Positions 34,479 to 42,628 of a stretch of 64,000 nucleotides of DNA are shown here, in pieces. This DNA comes from JBMNUM01 sp050946275 (GTDB taxonomy: Bacteria; Actinomycetota; Coriobacteriia; Coriobacteriales; CADBOM01), in assembly GCA_050946275.1 (NCBI GenBank), contig JBMNUM010000002.1, forward strand, positions 1-64,000. The letters are read 5' to 3'. Every line of letters begins with the position of its first letter. Position 1 is the first letter of the stretch. The notes under the pieces are model-generated. The model worked only from the letters and a program-made list of their open reading frames with translations, was not told the origin of the DNA and did no database searches. The position numbers and the translations under genes were made by a program.

Positions 34479-37310
34479 CTAGATCCTTCCGACCTCGCCC
34501 ATCGTGGTGCGGTCGTACCATCCGGGGAAGGTCTTCAGCAGCGTGGCACCGGCGTTGGTGTCGGCCAGCTTGACCTTGCCGAAGATGTCCAGGTTGTTGA
34601 CGTTGTAGGCGCCGCCCACGATGGTGTGCACGGGCAGGCAACCCCACGGATCGTCCGCACTCGACTTCATCTCGAGCTTGTTCACGTAGCCGGGCTCCCA
34701 GCTCTTGTAATCGTACTCGAGGCCGACCTGCAGCAGCTCGCCGCTCGAGAGCGCGGGCAGGCCGTCCGGGCCGGTGACCATGTCGAAGTGGAAGTTGAAG
34801 ACGCCGCCACGCCTCTTCTCGCCCACGACCGGGTTCAGGTGGAACGCGTGCATGTAGGGCGAGTTGTACTGGCCCAACGTCATGTCGACGTCGACCAGCT
34901 GCGTGCCGCGGCGCGCGAGCTTGGCGGTCACATGGTCGCCATCGCGCACGATCTGGAACTCCGCGCCGAGCTTCTTCGGGAAGGCGGCGTTGTCGCGGCC
35001 GATGGCCGTGGCCATCTCGGCACCCGGGCCACCCAGCAGCAGGCTGGCGATGTAGACGCCCAGCTTGTCCTCGTACATGGCGTACACGCCCAGGATCGCC
35101 TCGTAGTAGTCATCGGCGAACGTCGGGTTGGCGATGTGCGACAGCGAGAGCATCGCCACGGGGAACTGGTACGGCGTCAGCGGTGCCGGCAGGATCTCGG
35201 CGATGGCCGCCGGGTCGGTGACGAAGTCCACGCACACGCTCGTCTGCTGGTTCATCTGGTTGACCTTGCCGAAGCGAGCGAGATCGCTCAGCGGGATGGC
35301 GAAGCTCGGCTCGGGCTTGGTGAACAGGGCGCGCGCCACATCGTAGCCCTGGTGCACGGACGGCGACATCATGCCGTCCTTGACGGCGCAGCCGATGGTG
35401 CACACGGGCACGTTGCGGCCCTGCGCCTTGAACGTCTCGTTGAGAGCGTCCTTCAGCTCGTTGTTGGGACGGTTGCCCATCGAGAGCACGACCACGTCGG
35501 CGGCCAGCTCGCTGCGGGCGCCGCCCTCGACGGCCTCGATCACCACGCCGCCATCGGTGACCTCGACGAGCTTCTGGCTGAGCACCATCTCGACGCCCAT
35601 CTTGGTGAGGCGCGTCATGACGTCGAGGACGTTGGTCTTGTAGGCCTCGGGAGCCGGCCTGTCGACCATGTCAACGACCTTCACGCTCGCGGCGCCCTTC
35701 TCGGCGATGAACTCGGCCGTCTCGAGGCCGGTCATGCCGGCGCCGACGACGATGACGTTCTTGCCCTCGATCTCGACGTCGCCGTCCATGGTCTCGCGGA
35801 CCAGCTTGACGAGCGGCTTGTCGATGCCGGGGATGGACGCGGGACGCACGGGAATACCACCGACGGCGCAGATCACCGCGTCGGGCTCGAGCGCGGCGAC
35901 GGACTCGGCGGTCGCCTCGGTGTTGAGCTGGATGTCGACGCCCAGCTTGGGCAGCACGACGCCGTAGTAGCCCGCGACGGCGTTCATCTTCTCCTTCAGC
36001 GGGGGCTTGGCGGCGTAGTTCACCATGCCGCCCAGCTCGCCGTCACGCTCGATGAGCGTGACCTTGCAGCCGCGCTTGGCAGCGGTCTCGGCAGCGCACA
36101 TGCCGCCGGGACCGGCGCCCACGACGACGACCTTGTGGTGCTCGGTGTCGGGCTCGAGGTCGCCCGCCGTCGTCTGGCGGCCCAGCGTCGGGTTGACGGC
36201 GCACTCGAGCGGCAGGAGCCTGGCGGCATTGGCGAACAGGCTCTCGAAGCAACGGAGGCAGCTGACGCACTTGCGCTGCTCGTCGGCGCGGCCCTCCTGC
36301 ACCTTGCGGCCCCACTCGGGATCGGCCAGCCACGCGCGGCCGAAGCTCGCGAAGTCGATGACGCCCTCCTCGAGGAACTTCTCGGGAACCTCGGGACCAC
36401 GGTAGTTCGACACGGCGATGATCGGCAGCTTGGTGTTCGCACGGACCGCGGCGATGAGGTCGTGGCGCCAGCCCTCGGGGTACGACACGGGCTCGATGGC
36501 GGTGATGCCGGTCTCGTAGAGGCCCACCGACACGTCGAGGAAGTCGATGCCCATCTGCTCGAGGGCGACGGCGATCTTCACGCCGTCCTGGATGTGGATG
36601 TAGTCCTCGGTGACGCCGGTCTGGTCGAGGAACTCCTCGACGGACAGGCGGACACCCAGCACGAAGTCGGCGCCGCAGGCCTCGCGGATGCCGGCGATGA
36701 TCTCGGAGATCATGCGCATGCGGTTCTCGAAGCTGCCGCCGTACTCGTCGGTGCGGTTGTTGGTGTAGGGAGACAGGAACTGCTGCAGCAGGTAGCCGTG
36801 AGCCGCATGCAGCTCGACGCCATCGGCGCCCGCCTTCTGCACGCGCACCGCGCCGTCGATGTACTTCTGGATCATCTCCTTGACCTCGTCGGTGGTCATG
36901 GCGCGGGTCTTGGCCTGCGTGGTCTTGCACATCCTATCGGAGGCCGACACGCAGTCCTGCCCGCCGATCATGGCGTTGGCGGTCTCGCGGCCGGGATGGT
37001 GCAGCTGGATGAAGAGCTTCGTGCCATGCTTGTGCACGGCGGCGGCCAGTTTGGCCAGGCCGGGGATGTTGCTGTCGCGCGTAGCGGCGATCTGGCGCGG
37101 CGTGCCGACGCCGGTGCTATCGTCGACACGGCAGATCTCGGGGATGATGATGCCGGCTCCTCCCTCGGCGCGCGCCTCATAGTAGGCGATCATCTCCTCC
37201 GACGGCGTGCCGTCGAGGTTTGCCATGTTCACGCCCATGGGAGACATGACCAGGCGGTTCTTGGTGCAGACGTTGCCGATCTGCCCAGCTTCGAAAAGCT
37301 TCTCGAACAT
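34479..37310 (-). CDS. Old-yellow-enzyme oxidoreductase fused to an acetoacetate-decarboxylase-like domain
   Basis: This 943-residue protein has three parts. Residues 1-~345 form an FMN-binding OYE barrel with HAAHGYLLQQFLSPYTNNR and a tail of Cys residues (CVSCLRC, then LECAVNP) for an iron-sulphur cluster; spacing is C-x2-C-x2-C rather than the usual C-x2-C-x3-C. Residues ~380-660 hold FAD and NAD(P) sites (VVVGAGPGGMCAAETAA and VVGAGMTGLETAEFIAE), as in 2,4-dienoyl-CoA reductase and BaiCD/BaiH. The C-terminal ~270 residues resemble acetoacetate decarboxylase: ILPAPLTPYQFP, a tyrosine-rich YEAILGVYAMYEDKLG strand pair, and GRDNAAFPKKLGAEF. A reductase joined to such a domain suggests reduction coupled to cleavage or binding of a keto acid. 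The start has GAGGAGA upstream. Confidence 0.85.
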   Translation of the reverse strand: MFEKLFEAGQIGNVCTKNRLVMSPMGVNMANLDGTPSEEMIAYYEARAEGGAGIIIPEICRVDDSTGVGTPRQIAATRDSNIPGLAKLAAAVHKHGTKLFIQLHHPGRETANAMIGGQDCVSASDRMCKTTQAKTRAMTTDEVKEMIQKYIDGAVRVQKAGADGVELHAAHGYLLQQFLSPYTNNRTDEYGGSFENRMRMISEIIAGIREACGADFVLGVRLSVEEFLDQTGVTEDYIHIQDGVKIAVALEQMGIDFLDVSVGLYETGITAIEPVSYPEGWRHDLIAAVRANTKLPIIAVSNYRGPEVPEKFLEEGVIDFASFGRAWLADPEWGRKVQEGRADEQRKCVSCLRCFESLFANAARLLPLECAVNPTLGRQTTAGDLEPDTEHHKVVVVGAGPGGMCAAETAAKRGCKVTLIERDGELGGMVNYAAKPPLKEKMNAVAGYYGVVLPKLGVDIQLNTEATAESVAALEPDAVICAVGGIPVRPASIPGIDKPLVKLVRETMDGDVEIEGKNVIVVGAGMTGLETAEFIAEKGAASVKVVDMVDRPAPEAYKTNVLDVMTRLTKMGVEMVLSQKLVEVTDGGVVIEAVEGGARSELAADVVVLSMGNRPNNELKDALNETFKAQGRNVPVCTIGCAVKDGMMSPSVHQGYDVARALFTKPEPSFAIPLSDLARFGKVNQMNQQTSVCVDFVTDPAAIAEILPAPLTPYQFPVAMLSLSHIANPTFADDYYEAILGVYAMYEDKLGVYIASLLLGGPGAEMATAIGRDNAAFPKKLGAEFQIVRDGDHVTAKLARRGTQLVDVDMTLGQYNSPYMHAFHLNPVVGEKRRGGVFNFHFDMVTGPDGLPALSSGELLQVGLEYDYKSWEPGYVNKLEMKSSADDPWGCLPVHTIVGGAYNVNNLDIFGKVKLADTNAGATLLKTFPGWYDRTTMGEVGRI

Positions 37311-37340
37311 GTTGATTCTCCTCTCGCGTAGCAAACGTTG

Positions 37341-37431
37341 TGCAGTGTGCACTCTCCTAGCTGCAAGTGTACTCCCGTTTTACATCGACTCTACGATTTA
37401 GCTGGAAAAACGAAGTTTTCGCCCGAAAACT
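37341..37431 (-). promoter_or_regulatory. Candidate operators upstream of the OYE-fusion gene
   Basis: Two direct copies, TGCAGTGTGCACTC (37341-37354) and TGCAAGTGTACTCC (37362-37375), are spaced 21 bp, i.e. two helical turns. Farther upstream is the 18-bp palindrome AGTTTTCGCCCGAAAACT (37414-37431). Both lie within 130 bp of the start codon. They are plausible regulator sites; no regulator gene is next to them. Confidence 0.45.
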
Positions 37432-37564
37432 AGCGCATGGAACAAACCCCTTACAAACGCCTGAAAGGGTGCGCACGAAGGACATGGATGCTCACGCATC
37501 CGCGTCCGATGATGCAGGTTATGGACGATGGGGGGCGGCCCGCTTGCCGGCGGCCGCGCGGAGG

Positions 37565-37984
37565 CTAGATCAGCTTGCCCTTGGAATGGTCGAGCATGTG
37601 CTGGATGAGCTCGGCGACCCAGCCCTGGAACTCGCGCTTGCGCTTGACGAGCTTGCCGTTGAGCATCTCCTCGAACGTGATGGTGACGAGGTCGTAGCGG
37701 TTGACCTTGACCTCCTCATCGCGCGTGAGACAGGTCTCGGGGACGCGCGATCCGCGCAGGCCGCGCTTCAGGGCGGCGTTGTAGATGACGTGGGGCCTGT
37801 CCTGCTTGTCGAGGTAGACGAAGATCTGCTTCGTGACGCCGATCTGGTTGGCATGCAGGCACGCGGCCTCCTCGAGCGTCGCGAGCGTGTCGAGCAGGTC
37901 CTGCGCAACTTGCTCGTCGGCCTCCGTCGCCGGCTCGCACGGCGTCGACAGAATCTCCTCGTCCCTCACAAGCTCCCTGATCAT
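37565..37984 (-). CDS. Peptide-deformylase-like protein with altered active site
   Basis: This 139-residue protein aligns along its length with small peptide deformylases: ACLHANQIGVTKQIFVY for the G-motif, ETCLT for the metal-binding EGCLS motif, and AELIQHMLDHSKGKLI for the HExxH motif. Cys and both His ligands of the metal remain, but the catalytic Glu of HExxH is Met. A true deformylase needs that Glu to activate water. The protein may be inactive, act as a regulator, or use another residue. The start at 37984 has AGGAGG just upstream. It stands alone between the OYE-fusion gene and ddh. Confidence 0.8.
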   Translation of the reverse strand: MIRELVRDEEILSTPCEPATEADEQVAQDLLDTLATLEEAACLHANQIGVTKQIFVYLDKQDRPHVIYNAALKRGLRGSRVPETCLTRDEEVKVNRYDLVTITFEEMLNGKLVKRKREFQGWVAELIQHMLDHSKGKLI

Positions 37985-38069
37985 CGAATCCTCCTCGGCT
38001 GCGCTTCGCGAATTGCATCGCCCCTATCATAGCAGTGAGTCAAGGGGGCTGGCCCCCGATTGCCCCACA

Positions 38070-38096
38070 TGACAAATACGGGCACCGTAATTGTCA
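38070..38096. repeat. TGACAA...TTGTCA intergenic palindrome
   Basis: TGACAAATACGG and CCGTAATTGTCA pair with one mismatch around GCA. A GGGGGCTGGCCCCC-type hairpin lies directly before it. Both are in the gap between the deformylase-like gene and ddh. Confidence 0.65.
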
Positions 38097-38222
38097 CATG
38101 GCGAAGGGCCCCAATCGTTCCACCCGCCCGCCTACACGCGCTCACTTTTAAACCACTTGAAACAATTCTTGGGTAATCTGTGTCTCGAGATCATCGAAGG
38201 CAACGAGAGCAAGGAGCATCTC

Positions 38223-39206
38223 ATGGCAACTCGCATCGGAATCCTCGGATATGGCAACCTCGGCCGCGGCGTCGAGTTGGCGATCCGGCAAAACGACGAC
38301 ATGGAGCTGGCGGCCGTCTTCACGCGACGCGACCCGACGAGCGTGCAGATCGCGACGGAGGGCGTGGCCGTGCGCCCCGTGGCCGACCTCGACGGCGCCG
38401 CGGTGGACGACATCGACGTCCTCATCATCTGCGGCGGCAGCGCGACCGACCTGCCCGAGCAGACCCCGCGCTACGCGAGCCTCTACAACGTGATCGACAG
38501 CTTCGACACGCACGCGAACATCCCGGCGCACTTCGCGGCCGTCGACGCCGCCGCCTCCGAGGGCGGCAAGACCGCGCTCATCTCGTGCGGCTGGGATCCG
38601 GGCCTGTTCTCGCTCAACCGACTGTTCGGCAACTGCTTCCTCCCCGAGGGCGCCGACTACACGTTCTGGGGCAAGGGCGTGAGCCAGGGCCATTCCGATG
38701 CCGTGCGCCGCATCCCCGGCGTGGCGAACGCCAAGCAGTACACGATTCCGATCGACGCGGCGCTCGAGGCGGCCCGCAGTGGCGAAAACCCCGAGCTCAC
38801 GACGCGCCAGAAGCACCTGCGCGAGTGCTGGGTCGTCCTCGAGGAGGGCGCCGACGCCGCCGAGGTCGAGCGTCAGATCGTCGAGATGCCCAACTACTTC
38901 GCCGACTACGACACGACGGTGAACTTCATCTCCGCCGAGGAGTTCGAGCGCGACCACATGGCGATGCCGCACGGCGGCTTCGTGCTGCGCAGCGGCAAGA
39001 CGGCGGGCGATAACACCTGCGTCATCGAGTACTCGCTCAAGCTCGACTCGAACCCCGAGTTCACCGCGAGCGTGCTCGTCGCCTACGCCCGCGCCGTCGC
39101 GCGCCTGGCCGCCGAGGGCACGACCGGCTGCAAGACGGTCTTCGACATCGCCCCGGCCTACCTCTCGCCGCTCGACGGCGCCTACCTCCGCGAGCACATG
39201 CTGTAA
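38223..39206 (+). CDS. ddh: meso-Diaminopimelate D-dehydrogenase
   Basis: This 327-residue NADPH-dependent enzyme converts tetrahydrodipicolinate and ammonia directly to meso-diaminopimelate, for lysine and peptidoglycan. Visible marks are the nucleotide site RIGILGYGNLGRGVE, the CGGSATDLPEQTP segment, VIDSFDTHANIPAHF and the signature SCGWDPGLFSLNRL, followed by YTFWGKGVSQGHSDAVRRIPG. Length and motifs match the family. The start at 38223 has AAGGAG upstream. A strong terminator follows at 39231-39264. Confidence 0.95.
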   Translation: MATRIGILGYGNLGRGVELAIRQNDDMELAAVFTRRDPTSVQIATEGVAVRPVADLDGAAVDDIDVLIICGGSATDLPEQTPRYASLYNVIDSFDTHANIPAHFAAVDAAASEGGKTALISCGWDPGLFSLNRLFGNCFLPEGADYTFWGKGVSQGHSDAVRRIPGVANAKQYTIPIDAALEAARSGENPELTTRQKHLRECWVVLEEGADAAEVERQIVEMPNYFADYDTTVNFISAEEFERDHMAMPHGGFVLRSGKTAGDNTCVIEYSLKLDSNPEFTASVLVAYARAVARLAAEGTTGCKTVFDIAPAYLSPLDGAYLREHML

Positions 39207-39230
39207 GCTGCAGCCGACAACCTGCAAGCG

Positions 39231-39264
39231 AAGCGCCTCCACCCAACCGGGCGGAGGCGCTTTT
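39231..39264 (+). terminator. Intrinsic terminator between ddh and the thioredoxin-reductase fusion gene
   Basis: AAGCGCCTCC pairs with GGAGGCGCTT and TTTT follows at once. The site is shared by two convergent genes but is oriented best for ddh. Confidence 0.85.
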
Positions 39265-39265
39265 C

Positions 39266-39294
39266 ATGACAAGCACGCCTGACGTGTTTGCCGG
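39266..39294. repeat. TGACAA...TTTGCC intergenic palindrome
   Basis: TGACAAGCACGCC and GACGTGTTTGCC pair imperfectly. It is the single-palindrome form of the elements at 17836 and 60498 and sits directly after the ddh terminator. Confidence 0.6.
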
Positions 39295-39297
39295 GTT

Positions 39298-40941
39298 TTA
39301 GGCGAGCTCGGCGAGGATGTCGGTGAGTCCCTTGCGGCCGATGATGGTCTTCTCGCCATCGTTGACGATGAGGAACGGCACACCCATCACGTTGTACTGG
39401 TCGACGAGGGCATCGAAGATATTCGCATCGTAGATGTCGACCGTGACGTTGGGGTTGAGCGCCGCGATGCGCTGGACCGCCATGGCCACGTCGGGGCAGT
39501 TCGTGCACGTGAGCGTGACGAGCAGGTCGAGCTTGACCGGACGATCGATCGCCTCGATGGCGGCGAGGTCGGCATCGTCGATGGGCTGACCCGGGCCGGC
39601 GACGTTGTAGAGCGTCACGATGAACGAGTTGAACTCGTGCCCGCCGGGCACGCCGTGGAAGCGCATCCCCTTCGAAACGCCCTCCGCGTCGCAGATCTCG
39701 ACGTAGGGTAGGTCCGGATGCGAGGGGTTGTCATGGGGGCGCACGTCGAGCTTGCCGCCGAGACGCGCGAGCTCGTTCGCGAGCTCCTCGAGCTCCTCGG
39801 CGACGGGGCTTCCGTCGAGCGCGAGCTTGAGCACGAGCGGGCCGTCCATCCGATCGAACGCGGCGATTATCTCCGCCACGTCGGCCGGGGCGAAGATGTC
39901 GCTATCCGGCAGGTTGTCGGGCAGCTCCGGCTCCGCCTCGCCCACCGGCATCGCCTGCACCGTGCGCACGGGTGGGTCGGGCACGATGCCCGTCTTCTCC
40001 TGCATCGCCTTGAGGTAGCGCTCCATATCCGTCGCGACCGTGGCGGCCTGGCCCACGGCGGTCGTGACCTGGCGCAGCGACTTCTGGCACACGTCACCCG
40101 CGGCGTACAGGCCGGGCGTCGAGGTGGTGCTCGCCTCGCCGAGAAGCACGTATCCCTGCTCGTCGAGCTCCACGAGCCCCTCGACGAGCGCGGTCTCGGG
40201 CTCATACCCCACGAACACGAAGATGCCGAACGTATCGCCGGGGTCGGCGTACATGGTGAGCTGCTCGCCCGTCTCCGTGTCCTCGAGCACCATCGAGCGC
40301 AGCACCGTGTCGCCCGCGACGCTCGCGATGCGCGTGGTGAAGAAGACGTCGATGTCATCGCAGGCCTCGACCTGGTCGACGACCGACTGCTCGGCGCGGA
40401 AATGGTCCTTGCGCACGAGCATCGTCACGTGGCTCGCGTACCTCGTGAGGAACAGCGCCTCCTCGCATGCCGCGAGGCCGCCGCCCACCACGTAGACCTC
40501 CTTGCCGGTGAAGAACTCGCCATCGCAGGTGGCGCAATAGGCGACGCCGTGGCCCTGGAACTCCTCCTCGCCCTCGAAGCCAACGCGCTTGGGATGCGCG
40601 CCGGATGCGAGCAACACGCCGAAGCACTCGATGTCGCCCTTGGTGGTGGAGACAGTCTTGATATCGCCCTCCATATCGAGGCCGGTGACCTCGGCAGCGA
40701 GGAACTCCGCGCCGAAGCCCTCCGCCTGCGCGCGCATCCTCTCGCCCAGCTCGGCTCCGCTGATGCTCGGGATGCCCGGGTAGTTGACGACGTTGTCCGT
40801 GATGGTGATCTGCCCGCCGTAGCGGTCCTTCTCGATGACGAGCACCCGATAGCGGGCGCGCGCCAGGTAGAGCGCCGCGGTGAGGCCGGCGGGCCCTCCA
40901 CCGACGACGACGGCATCGAACAGCTTGCTGACATCGGTCAT
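39298..40941 (-). CDS. Thioredoxin-reductase-like flavoprotein with C-terminal thioredoxin-fold domains
   Basis: This 547-residue protein has a TrxB-like N-terminal part (about 1-315): FAD site VVVGGGPAGLTAALYLARA, redox-active AYCATCDGEFF, NADPH site VYVVGGGLAACEEALFL, and AAGDVCQKSLRQVTTAVGQA. After a linker, residues ~345-547 form two thioredoxin folds, the second with the Cys pair TLTCTNCPDV. That tail matches the N-terminal domain of AhpF, so the gene encodes AhpF modules in reverse order. It probably moves electrons from NADPH to a thiol peroxidase or other protein disulfide. No AhpC gene is adjacent. The start at 40941 gives a full family N-terminus. Confidence 0.88.
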   Translation of the reverse strand: MTDVSKLFDAVVVGGGPAGLTAALYLARARYRVLVIEKDRYGGQITITDNVVNYPGIPSISGAELGERMRAQAEGFGAEFLAAEVTGLDMEGDIKTVSTTKGDIECFGVLLASGAHPKRVGFEGEEEFQGHGVAYCATCDGEFFTGKEVYVVGGGLAACEEALFLTRYASHVTMLVRKDHFRAEQSVVDQVEACDDIDVFFTTRIASVAGDTVLRSMVLEDTETGEQLTMYADPGDTFGIFVFVGYEPETALVEGLVELDEQGYVLLGEASTTSTPGLYAAGDVCQKSLRQVTTAVGQAATVATDMERYLKAMQEKTGIVPDPPVRTVQAMPVGEAEPELPDNLPDSDIFAPADVAEIIAAFDRMDGPLVLKLALDGSPVAEELEELANELARLGGKLDVRPHDNPSHPDLPYVEICDAEGVSKGMRFHGVPGGHEFNSFIVTLYNVAGPGQPIDDADLAAIEAIDRPVKLDLLVTLTCTNCPDVAMAVQRIAALNPNVTVDIYDANIFDALVDQYNVMGVPFLIVNDGEKTIIGRKGLTDILAELA

Positions 40942-41033
40942 GGCAAACTCCTATCGATTTTGCAGGATTTAGCGTCCACGAGCATTATGCACGAAAACCG
41001 GGACGAGCGGCGGGTCGCTTGTCTCAGCGCGAG

Positions 41034-41654
41034 CTAGGCCAGCTCGAGCTCCTCGCCGGGCTCGAGGATGATACGACCCGGCCCCTCGAAGCGCTCGCAG
41101 CGCTCGCGGCTGAAGATCTCCTGCTGGTCGGGCGAGCTCACGGGCACCATGTGCACGGGAATGCTGTGCTTCGCCGCGACGAGACGCGCGCACTCGCTCG
41201 CCTCGGGGATGTCCATGTTGTAGAAACCGTCGGCCGGGAAGACCGCGTAGTCGATGGCCATCGCGGCGAGCTTTCCGGAAGCCATGTCCTCGGTCGTGCT
41301 CGTATCTCCCGATGCGTAGAAGCGGATGCCGTCGAGGTCGAGCGCGTAGCCGACGCACTCGTCACTCGGGTGGTTCTTGTTGTATGCCTGCACCGCCTGG
41401 ATGCGCACGCCGTGGCTCTCGCAGGCGAGGTACGTCGCGGGATCCGGATGCACATCAGCCGCGCGGACGATCTCGCAGCCCTGCGCGTGCGGCATCTTGT
41501 CGATATGCGTGTGGTCGAAATGCTCGTGCGTCACGAGGATCAGGTCGGCCGGCAGGTCATAGCCATCGCCGATGAACGGATCGACGTACACCACCGTGCC
41601 ATCGGCGAGCACGATCCGATAGGAGCCATGCCCTTGATACAGCATCTTCGCCAT
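41034..41654 (-). CDS. MBL-fold metal-dependent hydrolase (UlaG-like)
   Basis: This 206-residue metallo-beta-lactamase-fold protein has the metal motif THEHFDHTHID near residue 50, then YASGDTSTTEDM supplying the bridging Asp, and an AIDYAVFPADG strand. Small members of this branch (YtkL/UlaG-like) hydrolyse lactones or phosphoesters. The start at 41654 has GGAAAGGAG upstream; an ATG seven codons earlier does not. It may be co-transcribed behind the ArsC/Spx-like gene. Substrate unknown. Confidence 0.88.
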   Translation of the reverse strand: MAKMLYQGHGSYRIVLADGTVVYVDPFIGDGYDLPADLILVTHEHFDHTHIDKMPHAQGCEIVRAADVHPDPATYLACESHGVRIQAVQAYNKNHPSDECVGYALDLDGIRFYASGDTSTTEDMASGKLAAMAIDYAVFPADGFYNMDIPEASECARLVAAKHSIPVHMVPVSSPDQQEIFSRERCERFEGPGRIILEPGEELELA

Positions 41655-41711
41655 GAGAGTTCTCCTTTCCGACAATGAACCGCGGAGCCGTCCCCCAACG
41701 CATCCGGGTCA

Positions 41712-42062
41712 TTACCCCAGCCGCTCGGCCCACTCCTTCTCGCGGAAGCCCACGAGCACGAATTCGTCGCCGACGAGGATCGGGCGCTTCACGAGCATGC
41801 CGTCGGTGGCGAGCAGCTCGAGCATCTCGTCCTCGGACATCCCGGGCAGCTTGTCCTTGAGCGCCAGCTCGCGATAGAGCATGCCGCTCGTGTTGAAGAA
41901 GCGCTTCAGGGGAAGCCCGCTCGCCGCATGCCAGGCGCGGAGCTCGTCGAGCGTGGGGTTGTCGAGCTTGATGTCGCGCTCGTCGAACGCGAGGCCATGT
42001 TCCTCGAGCCATGCGCGGGCCTTCCCGCACGTCGAGCACTTCGGATAGCAGACGAACAGCAT
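41712..42062 (-). CDS. ArsC/Spx-family thioredoxin-fold protein
   Basis: This 116-residue protein of the ArsC/Spx/YffB family starts MLFVCYPKCSTCGKARAWLE, with the CxxC pair at residues 9 and 12. It continues with DIKLDNPTLDEL, the TSGMLYRELALKDKLPGMS segment and MLVKRPILVG, where Arg and Pro are conserved. Members act as thiol-disulfide reductases or, as Spx, bind RNA polymerase under disulfide stress; arsenate reduction is not certain. The start at 42062 has GAGGAGG upstream. A GGGAC-type palindrome lies just before it. Confidence 0.88.
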   Translation of the reverse strand: MLFVCYPKCSTCGKARAWLEEHGLAFDERDIKLDNPTLDELRAWHAASGLPLKRFFNTSGMLYRELALKDKLPGMSEDEMLELLATDGMLVKRPILVGDEFVLVGFREKEWAERLG

Positions 42063-42104
42063 GGGAACCTCCTCGGGATAGCCTGTTCCCACATTGTACG
42101 CGAA

Positions 42105-42182
42105 GCGGGACGAATAGGGCCCGTCCCCTTCCGTCCCGCTCGACTCCTGGGACAGTTTCGACCCGGTCAAACCTGTCCCACG
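42105..42182. repeat. Two adjacent GGGAC...GTCCC palindromes
   Basis: Hairpin 1 (42105-42140) has AGCGGGACG and CGTCCCGCT as arms. Hairpin 2 (about 42148-42181) has TGGGACAG and CTGTCCCA with TCGACC/GGTC inside. A fragment of hairpin 2 (TTTCGACCCGGTCGAA) occurs at about 49301-49320. Confidence 0.65.
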
Positions 42183-42188
42183 ATGTAC

Positions 42189-42527
42189 CTACACCGCCTT
42201 CTCGCCGCGCTCGCGCGTGCGGATGCGGACGACTTCCTCGACCGGCGACACGAAGACCTTGCCGTCGCCCACCTCGCCCGTCGCGGCGACGTCGCAGATG
42301 AGGTCGATGAGGCCCTCGACTTTCGAGTCCGCCACGACGAGCTCGAACTTCACATTCTTCACCATGTTCAGCAACATCTCGCTGCCGCGGTAGTATTCCT
42401 TCCAGCCGTGCTGGTTGCCGCAGCCCGTCACCTGGCCCACGGTCACGCCGCTCACATCCGCGGCGAGCAGCGCCTCCTTGAGCGGCTCCATCTTCTCCGG
42501 CCGCACGATCGCGATGATCCTCTTCAT
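42189..42527 (-). CDS. glnK: Nitrogen regulatory PII protein, GlnK type
   Basis: This 112-residue PII signal protein begins MKRIIAIVRPEKMEPLKEAL and keeps the T-loop start GCGNQHGWKEYYRGSE and the nucleotide-binding end GDGKVFVSPVEEVVRIRT. It would bind ATP/ADP and 2-oxoglutarate and block the ammonium channel encoded next door when nitrogen is plentiful. In the T-loop the residue aligned with Tyr51, the uridylylation or adenylylation site, is Met, so that modification should be impossible. It is downstream of amt on the same strand, separated by two palindromes, an order opposite to the common glnK-amtB. Confidence 0.92.
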   Translation of the reverse strand: MKRIIAIVRPEKMEPLKEALLAADVSGVTVGQVTGCGNQHGWKEYYRGSEMLLNMVKNVKFELVVADSKVEGLIDLICDVAATGEVGDGKVFVSPVEEVVRIRTRERGEKAV

Positions 42528-42543
42528 GTTTCGCTCCTTCTCC

Positions 42544-42615
42544 GTGTCAAATGGACAGGGCGTTTGACACGCCTGTCCCTCGCGACCGTGTCAAATGACC
42601 TGTCCATTTGACACG
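42544..42615. repeat. Tandem GTGTCAAATG...CATTTGACAC palindromes between amt and glnK
   Basis: Unit 1 (42544-42570) has arms GTGTCAAATG and CGTTTGACAC around GACAGGG. Unit 2 (42589-42615) has GTGTCAAATG and CATTTGACAC around ACCTGTC. They may terminate or trim the amt-glnK transcript. Confidence 0.75.
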
Positions 42616-42628
42616 GTCGCGTCGTCCG

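Noticed and set aside
34626..37331. 901-codon open frame on the plus strand
   Set aside because: It is the antisense of the OYE-fusion gene. Its composition (His, Arg, Gly, Ala rich, no motifs) is typical of frames opposite high-GC genes.
41712..42062. Calling the ArsC/Spx-like protein an arsenate reductase
   Set aside because: The CxxC at the N-terminus fits the Spx/YffB branch equally well, and no arsenic-resistance genes are nearby.
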